Positions 36,493-45,874 of a stretch of DNA of 64,000 nucleotides are shown here, one piece after another. The notes beneath the pieces were generated by a model. The model saw only the letters and a list, made by a program, of their open reading frames with translations. It ran no database searches and was not told where the DNA came from. This stretch comes from Agrobacterium fabrum str. C58 (GTDB lineage Bacteria; Pseudomonadota; Alphaproteobacteria; Rhizobiales; Rhizobiaceae), in NCBI RefSeq assembly GCF_000092025.1, contig NC_003062.2:1610001-1674000 (forward strand), given 5' to 3'. Both the position numbers and the translations under genes were made by a program. The first letter of the stretch is position 1; every line of letters starts with the position of its first letter.

Positions 36493-36646
36493 CCCCCCTC
36501 TGCCCTGCCGGGCATCTCCCCCTCAAGGGGGGAGATCGATCTGCGGCGAGGTTCCGCCCCTCTCAACGTTTGAGGATGAAGCGACAAAAGGGCCTCCTGC
36601 TGATCTCCCCCCTTGAGGGGGAGATGCCGGCAGGGCAGAGGGGGGG
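36493..36646. repeat. Large palindromic intergenic element
   Basis: 45-bp arms (36493-36537 and 36602-36646), complementary apart from a single-base gap, flank a 64-bp core. The arm begins CCCCCCTCTGCCCTGCCGGG. This is a second type of rhizobial intergenic palindrome, different in sequence from the RIME copies A and B. Confidence 0.8.
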
Positions 36647-36892
36647 TAAAGTCCCACCCACCGTCCCTCCGATACGAATCGGACAACCCTCCCGAAAATC
36701 CATCCCCAGTTACGAATCCGTCAGATTATTACGCTACAGATTGACGCAGGCGTTTGTTGCATTGCACACTTACGGGCAAGGCTGATACGGGAATCACTCC
36801 CCATCGTCCAAATGGCATCACGACCATTTCGCGACGACGCCACGCCGGATGCGACATCCGGTATCGAAATATATTCTGTTCCGGGGTTTTTC

Positions 36893-38296
36893 ATGTACCA
36901 GTTCGATCTGATTGTTGTCGGCAGCGGTCCGGCGGGAAGACGGGCCGCCATCCAGGCCGCCAAGCTCGAAAAGAAGGTTCTGGTCATCGAGAAAGGCAGC
37001 CGTGTCGGCGGTGTTTCCGTGCATACCGGCACCATCCCGTCCAAGACCCTGCGCGAAACCGCGCTCAATCTCACCGGCTGGCGCGAGCGCGGTTTTTACG
37101 GCCGTGCCTATCGCGTCAAGCAGGAGATCGACGCCGACGATCTGCGCCGCCGTCTGCTCATCACGCTCGATCATGAAGTCGAGGTGCTGGAGCATCAGTT
37201 CGCCCGCAACCGCGTGCAGCACATTCGCGGCACGGCAAGCTTCATCGACGCCAACACGATGAAAGTCGTGAAGAGCGACGGTGAAGTCATGACCGTCACT
37301 GCCACCTCCATTCTGCTCACCATCGGCACCCGGCCCTACCGGCCGCCGCATATTCCCTTCGATGGCCAGGCGGTGCTCGATTCGGATGAGATTCTCGAGA
37401 TCAAGGAATTGCCGCGCTCCATGGTCGTCGTCGGTGCCGGCGTCATCGGCATCGAATATGCGACGATCTTCAGCGCACTCGACACACAGGTAACGGTGGT
37501 GGAACCACGCGAGACCATGCTGGAATTCATCGATAAGGAAATCGTCGAGGATTTCACCTATCAGCTGCGCGACCGCAACATGAAGCTGATCTTCGGCCAG
37601 AAGGCGGAAAAGGTGGAGCGCGACGAAAGCGGCAAATGCCTCGTTTCGCTCAGCAACGGCCGCGTCCTGAAAGCCGAGACCGTACTCTTCGCCGCCGGCC
37701 GCGTCGGCGCCACCGATACGCTCAATCTTTCCGCCTGCGGGCTGGAGGCCGACAGCCGTGGCCGCCTGAAGGTCGATCCCGAGACCTTCCAGACCTCGGT
37801 GCCGAACATCTATGCCGCCGGCGACATCATCGGTTTCCCGAGCCTTGCCTCCACGTCAATGGAACAGGGCCGCATCGCCGCCCGCCATGCCGTCGGCGCA
37901 CCGGCCGGCGAGCCGCCGCAATTCTTCCCCTACGGCATCTATGCCGTGCCTGAGATCTCCACCTGCGGCCTGACGGAAGAGGAAGTTGTTGAACGCGGCA
38001 TTCCCTATGAATGCGGCATCGCCCATTTCCGCGAAACCTCGCGCGGCCACATCATGGGCCTCGACAGCGGTCTGTTGAAGATGATCTTCTCGCTGAAAAC
38101 CCGCCGCCTGCTCGGCGTCCACATCGTCGGCGAAGGCGCGACAGAACTGGTGCATATCGGCCAGGCGGTGCTAAACCTCAAAGGCACGGTGGAATATTTC
38201 GTGGAGAATACGTTCAACTATCCGACGCTGGCAGAAGCCTACAAGATCGCCGGGCTGGATGCGTGGAACCGCATGGGTGAGTTGAAGAAGGATTGA
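36893..38296 (+). CDS. sthA: Soluble pyridine nucleotide transhydrogenase
   Basis: 467 residues, start MYQFDLIVVGSGPAGRRAAI. FAD-binding motifs are at both ends (VVGSGPAGRRAA and YAAGDIIGFPSLAS), and the central NAD-binding motif is VVVGAGVIGIEYATIF. Where related dihydrolipoamide dehydrogenases have CxxxxC, this protein reads GGVSVHTGTIPSK, with no redox cysteines, as expected for SthA. It transfers hydride between NADH and NADPH pools in the cytosol. Confidence 0.93.
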   Translation: MYQFDLIVVGSGPAGRRAAIQAAKLEKKVLVIEKGSRVGGVSVHTGTIPSKTLRETALNLTGWRERGFYGRAYRVKQEIDADDLRRRLLITLDHEVEVLEHQFARNRVQHIRGTASFIDANTMKVVKSDGEVMTVTATSILLTIGTRPYRPPHIPFDGQAVLDSDEILEIKELPRSMVVVGAGVIGIEYATIFSALDTQVTVVEPRETMLEFIDKEIVEDFTYQLRDRNMKLIFGQKAEKVERDESGKCLVSLSNGRVLKAETVLFAAGRVGATDTLNLSACGLEADSRGRLKVDPETFQTSVPNIYAAGDIIGFPSLASTSMEQGRIAARHAVGAPAGEPPQFFPYGIYAVPEISTCGLTEEEVVERGIPYECGIAHFRETSRGHIMGLDSGLLKMIFSLKTRRLLGVHIVGEGATELVHIGQAVLNLKGTVEYFVENTFNYPTLAEAYKIAGLDAWNRMGELKKD

Positions 38297-38350
38297 GGCT
38301 TTGTTGCAGGTAAGAGATCATCTGCGATGTGCAAAAACTCTCCTGCCCAT

Positions 38351-38432
38351 CACGCTCGGGCCTGTCCCGAGCATCTGCAACGTTTCGCTTTATGCGACGT
38401 GATTAGATTCTTGGGACAAGCCCAAGAATGAC
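38351..38432. repeat. Palindromic repeat, diverged copy
   Basis: Imperfect inverted repeat (CTCGGGCCTGTCCCGAGC ... TTGGGACAAGCCCAAGAATGAC) of the same family as the perfect element at 56861-56941. It lies between convergent genes and may end both transcripts. Confidence 0.7.
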
Positions 38433-38495
38433 GCCGCGTATGGAACGAGGATGCCTATCACCTCGCATTCATTCGATGATGGGTGACGCGCACCC

Positions 38496-39143
38496 TCACC
38501 ACCGAATGCTATACCGCGCACTCACCCCTGGCCGGAAATGATCCGCATATCCCTGATCAAGCGTACCCCGCACCGTCAGGTGGTCGCCCAGTTTCTGCTC
38601 CACCGCCACACCGCTGCTGAACTCGTTGAAACTGTTGCGGCTCGCCCCCGTCAGCACAAAGGCGGTGCCGGTTTCGGAGCGGGACAGGCGCAGTGACTGT
38701 GATACATCGAGCCCGTTCCATTGCTGCGCCGTGCCGTCGTAACGCACGGTAAAATTACGGTTCGCCTCGATATCAAGTTCCGGCGTGACGATACGCTTCT
38801 GCTGCGAGGTCATGGAAACGCTGCTCGACCCCGTCAGCGCGTTGACCATGACGCCGACATCCCGCGCGAGCGAAACACCGGGCAACTGTTCCGCCAAAAG
38901 GGTGACATTACCCCATAGCCTCACCGGCGTATCCACCACCTGCCCCGCCTTCGAAGCACTCATGCCCATTTCCAGCCCGGCGCGAATCGGCGTATCGACC
39001 GGCAGCTTCGCGCCGATGCGCGCGGTATAAGATCGGTCGGAATTCTTGACCGGCTTCCAGATCAACCCGGCGTCATCGGCACGGGCCGCACCCGCGGCGA
39101 TGAAGAGCGATAATACAAGGGCAGAACCCGTTCGGAGCGACAT
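38496..39143 (-). CDS. Outer-membrane-like beta-barrel protein
   Basis: 215 residues from MSLRTGSALVLSLF, a signal peptide ending AARA. The mature part has alternating hydrophobic strands and ends SARYSIRW, with the aromatic C-terminus typical of outer-membrane barrels. Strand-like segments (LTVRGTLDQGYADHF, FTVRYDGTAQQW) support this. CAGGGAC precedes the ATG; an ATG at 39209 would disrupt the signal peptide. No specific family recognised. Confidence 0.65.
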   Translation of the reverse strand: MSLRTGSALVLSLFIAAGAARADDAGLIWKPVKNSDRSYTARIGAKLPVDTPIRAGLEMGMSASKAGQVVDTPVRLWGNVTLLAEQLPGVSLARDVGVMVNALTGSSSVSMTSQQKRIVTPELDIEANRNFTVRYDGTAQQWNGLDVSQSLRLSRSETGTAFVLTGASRNSFNEFSSGVAVEQKLGDHLTVRGTLDQGYADHFRPGVSARYSIRW

Positions 39144-39578
39144 ACTTGTCCCTGGCAAATTAAGGGCGCGCCGGGAGACCCGGCAAGCACGGTAAAAGCT
39201 TAAGGCCAATGGTTTGGCAGCGATGAGGCCACGTCAAAGCGGCGCACGAAGCCCGAATGGCCGCAATGCGCGACCAGGGCAAATCATGCTGCGCAGGGTG
39301 CCAGATGAACGGGAGATGAACAAGAGCAGATGCAGCAAAAAATCATGTTGCACTGCATTGTGATCAGGATCTTCACGCGGCCGAGTGCCCCGGCCGCTTG
39401 ACGAATCGGTGTTTTCCAACGGATATTTGTCACCGCGTAGCCTGCGCTAAACCTCCATGACCTTCCCCAGCAGGGTCTTCAACGGAGGCAAAGGGACTGT
39501 TGTCTCAGGTAACTGTCTTGGTCCGATCGTTTCGGGTGGGTTGCTGGGGAACTGCGTCCGAAACGTGAAAGGCCGACA
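39144..39578. other. Intergenic region with GAAC direct repeat
   Basis: About 435 bp between the divergent barrel-protein and nitrilase-like genes. It contains TGAACGGGAGATGAAC at 39306-39321 (two GAAC sites 11 bp apart). A tiny frame MQQKIMLHCIV... (39330) has no good ribosome-binding site and was not called. Confidence 0.5.
39307..39321 (+). promoter_or_regulatory. GAAC-N7-GAAC direct repeat
   Basis: GAACGGGAGATGAAC, preceded by T, gives the same TGAAC-N5-ATGAAC arrangement as three other sites in the window. It could serve either divergent gene. Confidence 0.4.
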
Positions 39579-40568
39579 ATGACTGAAAATAGCAATCTGA
39601 AACGTCGTGTAAGAGCTCGCGCAGCCAAAACCGGCGAATCTTATACTGCTGCTCTCCAGCATATTCGCAGAATACCGGACGCTCCTTCGAGCAACTCAAT
39701 ACGAGTGGCGGTCGCGCAAACATCCTTGTTCAACGATCCCCGCGACGTTTCCGCCCTGAAGACCTGCGGAAACGAGATACGCCGTCTCATGGGTAATGCC
39801 CATAATGCTGGCACACGTCTCATACACTTCCCTGAAGGGGCAACGTGCTGGCCGCATAAACGGATCATGTCAGAGACTGGCCCGCGGGAAATCGGCCCTG
39901 CCGACTGGACACGCTTTGAATGGAAAACTCTGCGCGAAGAACTGGAGGCGATCAGGAAATTGGCGCGAAAACTGAAACTCTGGACAGTTCTAGGTGCCAT
40001 TCATCAACTGACGCCGCCACACCGTCCATATAACAGCCTCTATGTCATCTCAGATCGTGGAACGCTCATAACCCGCTATGATGAGCGCCTTTTGTCGAAA
40101 ACCAAAATCTCGTTCATGTACTCGCCGGGACGCCTCCCGGTGACGTTCGAAGTCGATTGCTTCCGTTTCGGTTGCGCGCTTGGCATGGAGGCGCATTATC
40201 CGGAAATATTCATGGAATATGAGAAGCTGAATGTTGATTGCGTGCTGTTTTCTACCGCAGGCGAAGACGCTTCAAATGCCCATGCGTTTGCCGCCGAGAT
40301 ATTGGGTCATGCAGCGAGCAACACCTATTGGGTCAGCTATTCCACACTTGCCGCCCAAAGTCCCGGCGCCCCATCGGGAATAGCAGCACCGGATGGTCAA
40401 TGGGTTGCTCAATGCCCAATGAATGGGTTACCGGCAATTGCGCTGGCGGACGTCATCATCGATCGGGAACATCCCGCGCGACCATGGCGGCAAAAAGCTC
40501 GTACCGATCTATATGCCCCTCATCAGGTGGATAACGATCCGAGAAGCGATAGCCGGAAGGAGTTCTAG
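39579..40568 (+). CDS. Nitrilase-fold protein lacking the catalytic cysteine
   Basis: 329 residues. Residues 1-30 (LKRRVRARAAKTGESYTAAL) form a short module seen at the N-terminus of various bacterial proteins. Residues about 40-300 match the carbon-nitrogen hydrolase fold: glutamate in IHFPEGATCW and lysine in ERLLSKTKIS. The nucleophile region reads CALGMEAHYPEIF, where active members have C-Y/x-D/E-x-x-F-P-E; the cysteine position is glycine. It is therefore probably inactive as a hydrolase or uses another residue. No operon partner. Confidence 0.75.
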   Translation: MTENSNLKRRVRARAAKTGESYTAALQHIRRIPDAPSSNSIRVAVAQTSLFNDPRDVSALKTCGNEIRRLMGNAHNAGTRLIHFPEGATCWPHKRIMSETGPREIGPADWTRFEWKTLREELEAIRKLARKLKLWTVLGAIHQLTPPHRPYNSLYVISDRGTLITRYDERLLSKTKISFMYSPGRLPVTFEVDCFRFGCALGMEAHYPEIFMEYEKLNVDCVLFSTAGEDASNAHAFAAEILGHAASNTYWVSYSTLAAQSPGAPSGIAAPDGQWVAQCPMNGLPAIALADVIIDREHPARPWRQKARTDLYAPHQVDNDPRSDSRKEF

Positions 40569-40701
40569 CGTAGCGCCCAGTGGCGATGATTATGCCGCTG
40601 GCCAACCGGTTCAAGGCCGAACACATCGCATCCTGAATCAAACGAAAAGGCCGCAGCTTTCGCCACGGCCCTTCAATTCAATCAGCTTGCACTGAAGAAG
40701 A

Positions 40702-42180
40702 TTATTCGGCGTCGGCCTCAGTGGCCTTCTTCTTTGCCGGAGCCTTCTTCTTCGGAGCGGCTTCTTCGCCTTCAGCGGCGTCGTCAGCCTTGGCAGCAGC
40801 CTTTTTCTTGGCCGGAGCCTTCTTTTTGGTTTCCGTTTCTTCTTCGCCGTCGTCAGCCAGCAGCTCTTCCTTGGAAACGGTCTTGTCCGTTACCGAGATT
40901 TCGGTGAGCAGCTTGTCGATGACCTTCTCTTCGAAGATCGGAGCGCGCAGCGAAGCGGAAGCGCCGGGGGTGTTGCGGAAGAAATCGAGGATTTCCTTCT
41001 GCTGGCCCGGGAACTGCTGCAGCTGCTGGAACAGCGCGCGCTGCATTTCTTCTTCGGTCACTTCGACGCCGGCCTTTTCGCCGATTTCAGAAAGAACGAG
41101 GCCGAGGCGGACGCGGCGTTCAGCAAGCTTGCGATATTCTTCGCGGGCTTCTTCTTCGGTCGTGTCTTCGTCAGCGAAGGTCTTGCCGGACTGGGCGAGA
41201 TCGGTGTTGATCTGGCGCCAGATGTTGTCGAACTCGGCGTCGACGAGGCCAGCCGGCGTGTCGAACTTGTACATCTCGTCCAGCTGGTCGAGGATCTGAC
41301 GCTTGACCTTCTGGCGGGTGACGTTGCCGAACTGGCTTTCGATCTGGCCCTTGACGATCTCCTTCAGCTTTTCAGCCGATTCGAGACCGAGCTTTTCAGC
41401 CAGTTCGTCGTTGATTTCGACAGCAGCAGCGGCAGCAACTTCCTTGACGGTGACGTCGAAGGTGGCGTCCTTGCCTGCGAGGTTCGCAGCCGGGTAGTCG
41501 GCCGGGAAGGTCACAGTGATGGTCTTTTCGTCGCCGGCCTTAACGCCAACGAGCTGGTCTTCGAAGCCGGGGATGAAGCGGCCCGAACCGAGAACCAGTT
41601 CAGCGTCTTCAGCAGTGCCGCCATCGAAGGCAACGCCGTCAACCTTGCCGAGATAGTTCATAGTGACGCGGTCGCCATCAGCGGCCTTGCCCTTCTTGGT
41701 CTCGTAGGTACGGGCGCTTTCGGCGATCTTGAGGATCTGCTCGTTGATTTCGTCTTCGGAGACTTCAACAACTTCGCGGGTAACCTTGATGCCGTCATTG
41801 GCCTTCAGTTCGATGGCCGGAATGATTTCGTAGGCAACGGTGAATTCGAAATCGGATTCGGCCGACAGGATCTTTTCGGCTTCCTGCTCGTCTTCGGTCA
41901 TGGAGATGGCCGGCTGCGTTGCAGACTTCTCACCGCGGCTGGAAAGGATTTCGGAAGGCTTTTCACGAACCAGCTCGTTGACGAGGTCGGCCATGATGGA
42001 CTTGCCGTACATCTTCTTCAGATGGCCCATCGGCACCTTGCCGGGACGGAAACCGTTGATGCGAACCTTGTCCTTGGCGTCAACCAGGCGCTCATCCAGA
42101 CGGGCCTTCATGTCGGCAGCCGGGATAACGATTTTGAGTTCGCGCTTCAGCCCATCAGCGAGCGTTTCGATAACCTGCAT
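40702..42180 (-). CDS. tig: Trigger factor
   Basis: 492 residues from [20 protein letters not shown]. The ribosome-binding signature is [17 protein letters not shown]. The central FKBP-type domain has [19 protein letters not shown] and [11 protein letters not shown], followed by the helical chaperone arms. It has a long Lys/Ala/Pro-rich tail (repeated [10 protein letters not shown]) not found in E. coli Tig, histone-H1-like in composition. It assists folding of nascent chains and cis-trans prolyl isomerisation. Confidence 0.95.
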   Translation of the reverse strand: MQVIETLADGLKRELKIVIPAADMKARLDERLVDAKDKVRINGFRPGKVPMGHLKKMYGKSIMADLVNELVREKPSEILSSRGEKSATQPAISMTEDEQEAEKILSAESDFEFTVAYEIIPAIELKANDGIKVTREVVEVSEDEINEQILKIAESARTYETKKGKAADGDRVTMNYLGKVDGVAFDGGTAEDAELVLGSGRFIPGFEDQLVGVKAGDEKTITVTFPADYPAANLAGKDATFDVTVKEVAAAAAVEINDELAEKLGLESAEKLKEIVKGQIESQFGNVTRQKVKRQILDQLDEMYKFDTPAGLVDAEFDNIWRQINTDLAQSGKTFADEDTTEEEAREEYRKLAERRVRLGLVLSEIGEKAGVEVTEEEMQRALFQQLQQFPGQQKEILDFFRNTPGASASLRAPIFEEKVIDKLLTEISVTDKTVSKEELLADDGEEETETKKKAPAKKKAAAKADDAAEGEEAAPKKKAPAKKKATEADAE

Positions 42181-42420
42181 TTTCCTAACCTTCACATCAT
42201 GGCGGCGGTGCTCAGACAGCCGTTGGTTTACTTTCGAGCACTGCGCCGGAAACGTCGTTCCCCGGCCGTGGCTTCCCTTATTTCTTTACACAAGCGCCTG
42301 CCGGACACCGTTTCGCCTGCACCGGAGAAAAAGACCAAAGGGGAGAAATGAACCCCGAAGCTCCCCGCATCTTATAAAGATGCACTCTGGCACAAGCGTG
42401 GCACAGCCATGCTTTGCTTG

Positions 42421-42503
42421 TGGTGCGGGTAGAGAGACTCGAACTCCCACGCCGAAGCGTTGGTACCTAAAACCAATGCGTCTACCAATTCCGCCATACC
42501 CGC
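42421..42503 (-). tRNA. tRNA-Leu (anticodon TAG)
   Basis: 83 nt with encoded CCA. GCGGGTA pairs with TACCCGC. The anticodon stem TTGGT/ACCAA encloses TTTAGGT, giving anticodon TAG (leucine, CUA). The long variable arm CGCTTCGGCG is typical of class II tRNAs. Confidence 0.95.
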
Positions 42504-43159
42504 ACGTTGGGCGGCGGTATGTCACAATGTTCTGAAAGGGTCAAGCACGCCGTATGGCCGCCTTTCGTTTCCTTCGGACTTTTATTGACCGCACCTAACT
42601 GGTGGAAGGCGGCGAGCCCTCTTCCGCTGCTTGCCACCAGCGCGGGATGGAAATGAGCAGGCAATCAGGCAGGCGTTGTCCCGAACAGGAAAACCACCCG
42701 CATCTCCACCCTTCGTTCTCAATGCAGCCCCGCGCCTGCAAGGGAAGGCATCCGGCAAGGCGGCAATATTTATGCGGCTATGCTGACATTATATATAGCA
42801 CCGCTTGCGGCTGGCAGTGCCGAAGAGTTGCCCGCTGTCAAACCCCGCAATCCAGCCTTCCGCCTTCGCACACCGCCCCGCACCGGCTTGCACCGGCTCC
42901 GCCGCACGTCTTCGCATCGCAGAACCCTCTATAGCCACCAAAAGCTCATAAATTGGTCACAAATTATGCATGAATCACCGCAATCGGGTCAATTTACCGG
43001 CTTGCCTTGCGTTTCGTGCATAGGTGACATCTTGCTTTGTCTGTTTTTGTTTCGCTTAAACCGATTATATTCATGGTCATACAGAGATCAGTTCAGCCCC
43101 GGACCAAAGCCTCCCAAGACTGGCCGCAGAGACTGAACAGCACGAAGAGGAAGATGAAA
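42504..43159. other. Intergenic stretch upstream of a DUF1127 gene
   Basis: About 650 bp between tRNA-Leu and the first DUF1127 gene. No credible gene. It includes TTATATATAG around 42790 and the motif CACAAATTATGCATG around 42958. A similar CACAAATGCATG motif occurs upstream of the second DUF1127 gene, near 43623. Confidence 0.5.
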
Positions 43160-43306
43160 ATGAACATTGCACGCTCGCTGACCAACTGGCGCAAGTATCG
43201 TCAGACCGTAACCGAACTCGGCCGCATGAGCGACCGCGAACTGAATGACCTCGGCATCGGCCGTCAGGACATCCGCCGCGTCGCCAAGACCGCCGTCGGC
43301 TTCTAA
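43160..43306 (+). CDS. DUF1127 small protein, copy 1
   Basis: 48 residues: MNIARSLTNWRKYRQTVTEL, then LGRMSDRELNDLGIGRQDI and a short basic end. This is the DUF1127 (YjiS-like) family: arginine-rich, with the L-x-x-L-x-D-x-x-L-x-D-I-G pattern. AGAGGA lies nine bases before the ATG; a further ATG is at 43154. In related Rhizobiales these small genes, together with AbcR sRNAs, are activated by the LysR regulator VtlR. Shared TGCATG motifs upstream of this pair would fit common control. Confidence 0.88.
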   Translation: MNIARSLTNWRKYRQTVTELGRMSDRELNDLGIGRQDIRRVAKTAVGF

Positions 43307-43356
43307 TAATAAAACGCGCCGCCGCTCATTGCGGCGGATGCGAAGACGACTTCCCC

Positions 43357-43391
43357 AAAAAGGCCTGAGGCTCCCGTCTCTGGCCTTTTTT
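43357..43391 (+). terminator. Terminator of DUF1127 copy 1
   Basis: AAAAAGGCC and GGCCTTTTTT form a U-tailed hairpin about 50 bp after the stop codon. Confidence 0.85.
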
Positions 43392-43757
43392 CGTTTGGGC
43401 TCCGAACACCCAAATGCATCGTCGTGCATCTTCAGGGCATGACGCATCAAAACGCATGCGTCAAAGCAGCGCCGGCAGGCCCTCCGGCCTCCTCCGCCGG
43501 CCCGAAACACCCGCCAAAACCCTCCGCATCAGCCGAATCCAGCAAAAGCGCCCGAAACGCAGTCACTTCCGCCCATATTTTGCTCAGGTGCCGCTTGAAG
43601 CCGCAAATTTAGCCGACATAGTGCACAAATGCATGGCAGTAGCCTAAATTCTGCACTGCACAACATGGCCTAATGTCTATATATAAAACCTCAACAGCCG
43701 AGAGCACAGAAACACTGAGCCGGCCGACGAAATCAAAGAAAGATTGAGGAAACGATC

Positions 43758-43901
43758 ATGAACCCTATCCGCATCGCAAAGAACTGGATCTCCTACCGCC
43801 GCACGATCAACGAACTCGGCAGCCTGTCCAACCAGGCCCTGAGCGACATCGGCCTGACACGTTACGACATCCGTAACGTTGCTTCCCGTTCGTTCCGCTA
43901 A
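43758..43901 (+). CDS. DUF1127 small protein, copy 2
   Basis: 47 residues: MNPIRIAKNWISYRRTINEL, GSLSNQALSDIGLTRYDI and RNVASRSFR. About half of the residues match copy 1, so the pair arose by tandem duplication. TTGAGGAAACGATC gives a ribosome-binding site. A strong terminator follows at 43965-43990. The long 5' leader (450 bp from the previous gene) and CACAAATGCATG upstream suggest its own promoter. Role probably in RNA or small-molecule response, unproven. Confidence 0.88.
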   Translation: MNPIRIAKNWISYRRTINELGSLSNQALSDIGLTRYDIRNVASRSFR

Positions 43902-43964
43902 GGCGTAAAAGATCGTCCCGCTGCCCGACCTCCAGGGCGCGACGATCGAGCGACAGGTTTTAAG

Positions 43965-43990
43965 AAAACGGCGCCTCTGGCGCCGTTTTT
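43965..43990 (+). terminator. Terminator of DUF1127 copy 2
   Basis: AAAACGGCGCC-TCT-GGCGCCGTTTTT, 11-bp arms with a T-run, 63 bp after the stop. Confidence 0.92.
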
Positions 43991-44048
43991 GATTCCGGGG
44001 GTTCGGCTGGAGAAACCAGCCTTTGGAAAAGCGCCCGGCATCGCAGCA

Positions 44049-44080
44049 TATTTCTTCTCGCCAGCGACGAGAAGAAACAA
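44049..44080. repeat. Collapsed RIME remnant, copy C
   Basis: ATTTCTTCTCGCCAGCGACG followed directly by AGAAGAAACAAG joins the two ends of element A without the core. The flank (AAGCGGCATGCGCTCG) also resembles the flank of copy A (AAGCGACATCCACTCG). Confidence 0.6.
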
Positions 44081-44266
44081 GCGGCATGCGCTCGATCCAT
44101 AACGCCAATCGGCTCTTCCCGCGCTTATTCCCCCCGCAAAAACATTTGGCTGCCCCGGCCATGCATGCTAGTGCATCCCGCAACAATGCCGCGTCCCCGA
44201 GGGACCCGCGCGAACCATCACTCGAATGACAGCCGCCGGACGGGAGCTTTGCCCCGCGTGCGGTTC

Positions 44267-45724
44267 ATGGACGCCAGTATGCAAGACAAGACCCATTCTC
44301 CCATTCACGTCGTGGGCGGCGGACTGGCCGGCTCGGAAGCCGCATGGCAGATTGCTGAGAGCGGCGTGCCCGTCATCCTGCACGAAATGCGCGGCGTGCG
44401 CGGCACGGATGCGCATAAGGGCGATACGCTGGCGGAACTGGTCTGTTCCAACTCCTTCCGCTCCGACGACGCGACGGCCAATGCGGTCGGCGTCATCCAT
44501 GCGGAAATGCGGCTTGCCGGCTCGCTGATCATCGCCTGCGCCGACAAACACCAGGTGCCGGCCGGCGGCGCACTGGCCGTCGACCGTGACGGGTTTTCGC
44601 AGGCCGTGACGGATATGCTTGAAAATCACCCATTGGTGACAGTTGTCCGCGAAGAAGTAACAGGCCTGCCCCCGAAGGAATGGGGCAGCACCGTCATCGC
44701 CACCGGCCCGCTCACCTCACCGGATCTGGCAGCAGCGGTTCAGGCTGAGACGGGCGAAGATGCGCTGGCATTCTTTGACGCCATTGCCCCCATCCTGCAC
44801 CGCGACAGCATCAACATGGATATCTGCTGGTACCAGTCGCGTTACGACAAGGTCGGCCCCGGCGGCACGGGCAAGGATTATATCAACTGCCCGATGGATG
44901 AGGAACAGTACAACGTCTTCATCGACGCGCTGATCGCCGGCGACACGGTCGGTTTTAAGGAATGGGAAGGCACGCCCTATTTCGACGGCTGCCTGCCGAT
45001 CGAGATCATGGCGGAGCGCGGCCGTCAGACGCTGCGCCACGGCCCGATGAAGCCGATGGGCCTCACCAACGCCCATAACCCGACCGTTAAAGCCTATGCG
45101 GTCGTCCAGTTGCGGCAGGACAATGCGCTCGGCACGCTCTACAACATGGTCGGTTTCCAGACCAAGCTGAAATACAGTGTGCAGGCGGACGTGTTCCGCA
45201 TGATTCCGGGTCTGGAAAATGCGGAATTCGCGCGCCTAGGCGGCCTGCACCGCAATACCTATATCGATTCTCCCATCCTGCTCGACCGCTCGCTGAGGCT
45301 GAAATCGCGGCCCGACCTGCGTTTTGCCGGCCAGATTACCGGCTGCGAAGGGTATGTGGAAAGCGCCTCCGTCGGGCTGCTCGCCGGCCGCTTCGCCGCT
45401 GCGGAGCGCAAGGGCGAGGCCCCGAGCCTGCCGCCGGCCACCACGGCGCTGGGCTCGCTCCTCAACCACATCACCGGCGGCCACCTCTCATCCGATGATG
45501 AGCCGGGCAAGCGTTCCTTCCAGCCGATGAACATCAATTTCGGCCTGTTCCCGGAACTGGAGCCGGGCTCCATCGTCAAGCCTGATGGTGTGAAACGTTT
45601 TCGCGGCAAGGACAAGACGATCATGAAACGCCAGCTGGTTGCAGCGCGGGCGCTGAAGGATTGTGCGGCGTGGCTTGGCGTGGAACGCGTCGCAACGGAA
45701 CAAGAGAGCGACGCAACGCCATAG
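44267..45724 (+). CDS. trmFO: tRNA m5U54 methyltransferase TrmFO (folate/FAD)
   Basis: 485 residues. The N-terminal FAD-binding motif is [20 protein letters not shown]; characteristic family blocks are [31 protein letters not shown] and [13 protein letters not shown]. It methylates U54 of tRNAs using methylenetetrahydrofolate. An alternative ATG at 44279 ([11 protein letters not shown]) is closer to the Rossmann motif. A terminator hairpin follows the stop. Confidence 0.94.
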   Translation: MDASMQDKTHSPIHVVGGGLAGSEAAWQIAESGVPVILHEMRGVRGTDAHKGDTLAELVCSNSFRSDDATANAVGVIHAEMRLAGSLIIACADKHQVPAGGALAVDRDGFSQAVTDMLENHPLVTVVREEVTGLPPKEWGSTVIATGPLTSPDLAAAVQAETGEDALAFFDAIAPILHRDSINMDICWYQSRYDKVGPGGTGKDYINCPMDEEQYNVFIDALIAGDTVGFKEWEGTPYFDGCLPIEIMAERGRQTLRHGPMKPMGLTNAHNPTVKAYAVVQLRQDNALGTLYNMVGFQTKLKYSVQADVFRMIPGLENAEFARLGGLHRNTYIDSPILLDRSLRLKSRPDLRFAGQITGCEGYVESASVGLLAGRFAAAERKGEAPSLPPATTALGSLLNHITGGHLSSDDEPGKRSFQPMNINFGLFPELEPGSIVKPDGVKRFRGKDKTIMKRQLVAARALKDCAAWLGVERVATEQESDATP

Positions 45725-45751
45725 GCCCTGCCCGTATCTATCAGCCAGAAT

Positions 45752-45782
45752 AAAGGGGCGTGTGACCGCACACGCCCTTTTT
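45752..45782 (+). terminator. Terminator of trmFO
   Basis: AAAGGGGCGTGTG and CACACGCCCTTTTT form a strong T-tailed stem-loop 28 bp after the trmFO stop. Confidence 0.9.
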
Positions 45783-45874
45783 CCATTCCGGGTCACCGGA
45801 TTTTGCCTTGCCCGGCCAGCCGCGCTCGGGCAAAACCTTTTTACTTTGATATTAAAAGACTGAGGAGATCGAAT

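Larger units (their letters stand above)
36137..36892. other. Long non-coding stretch before sthA
   Basis: About 755 bp. The first part (36190-36450) holds five consecutive strong hairpins, described separately as a possible structured RNA. The middle (36493-36646) is a large palindromic repeat. The remainder presumably contains the sthA promoter. No frame shows credible coding features. Confidence 0.6.

Noticed and set aside
36246..36785. 179-residue plus-strand open frame before sthA
   Set aside because: Runs through the palindromic repeat and the hairpin region; no ribosome-binding site, low-complexity translation.
42602..42934. 110-residue frame downstream of tRNA-Leu
   Set aside because: Cysteine-, proline- and histidine-rich translation without ribosome-binding site or any family features.
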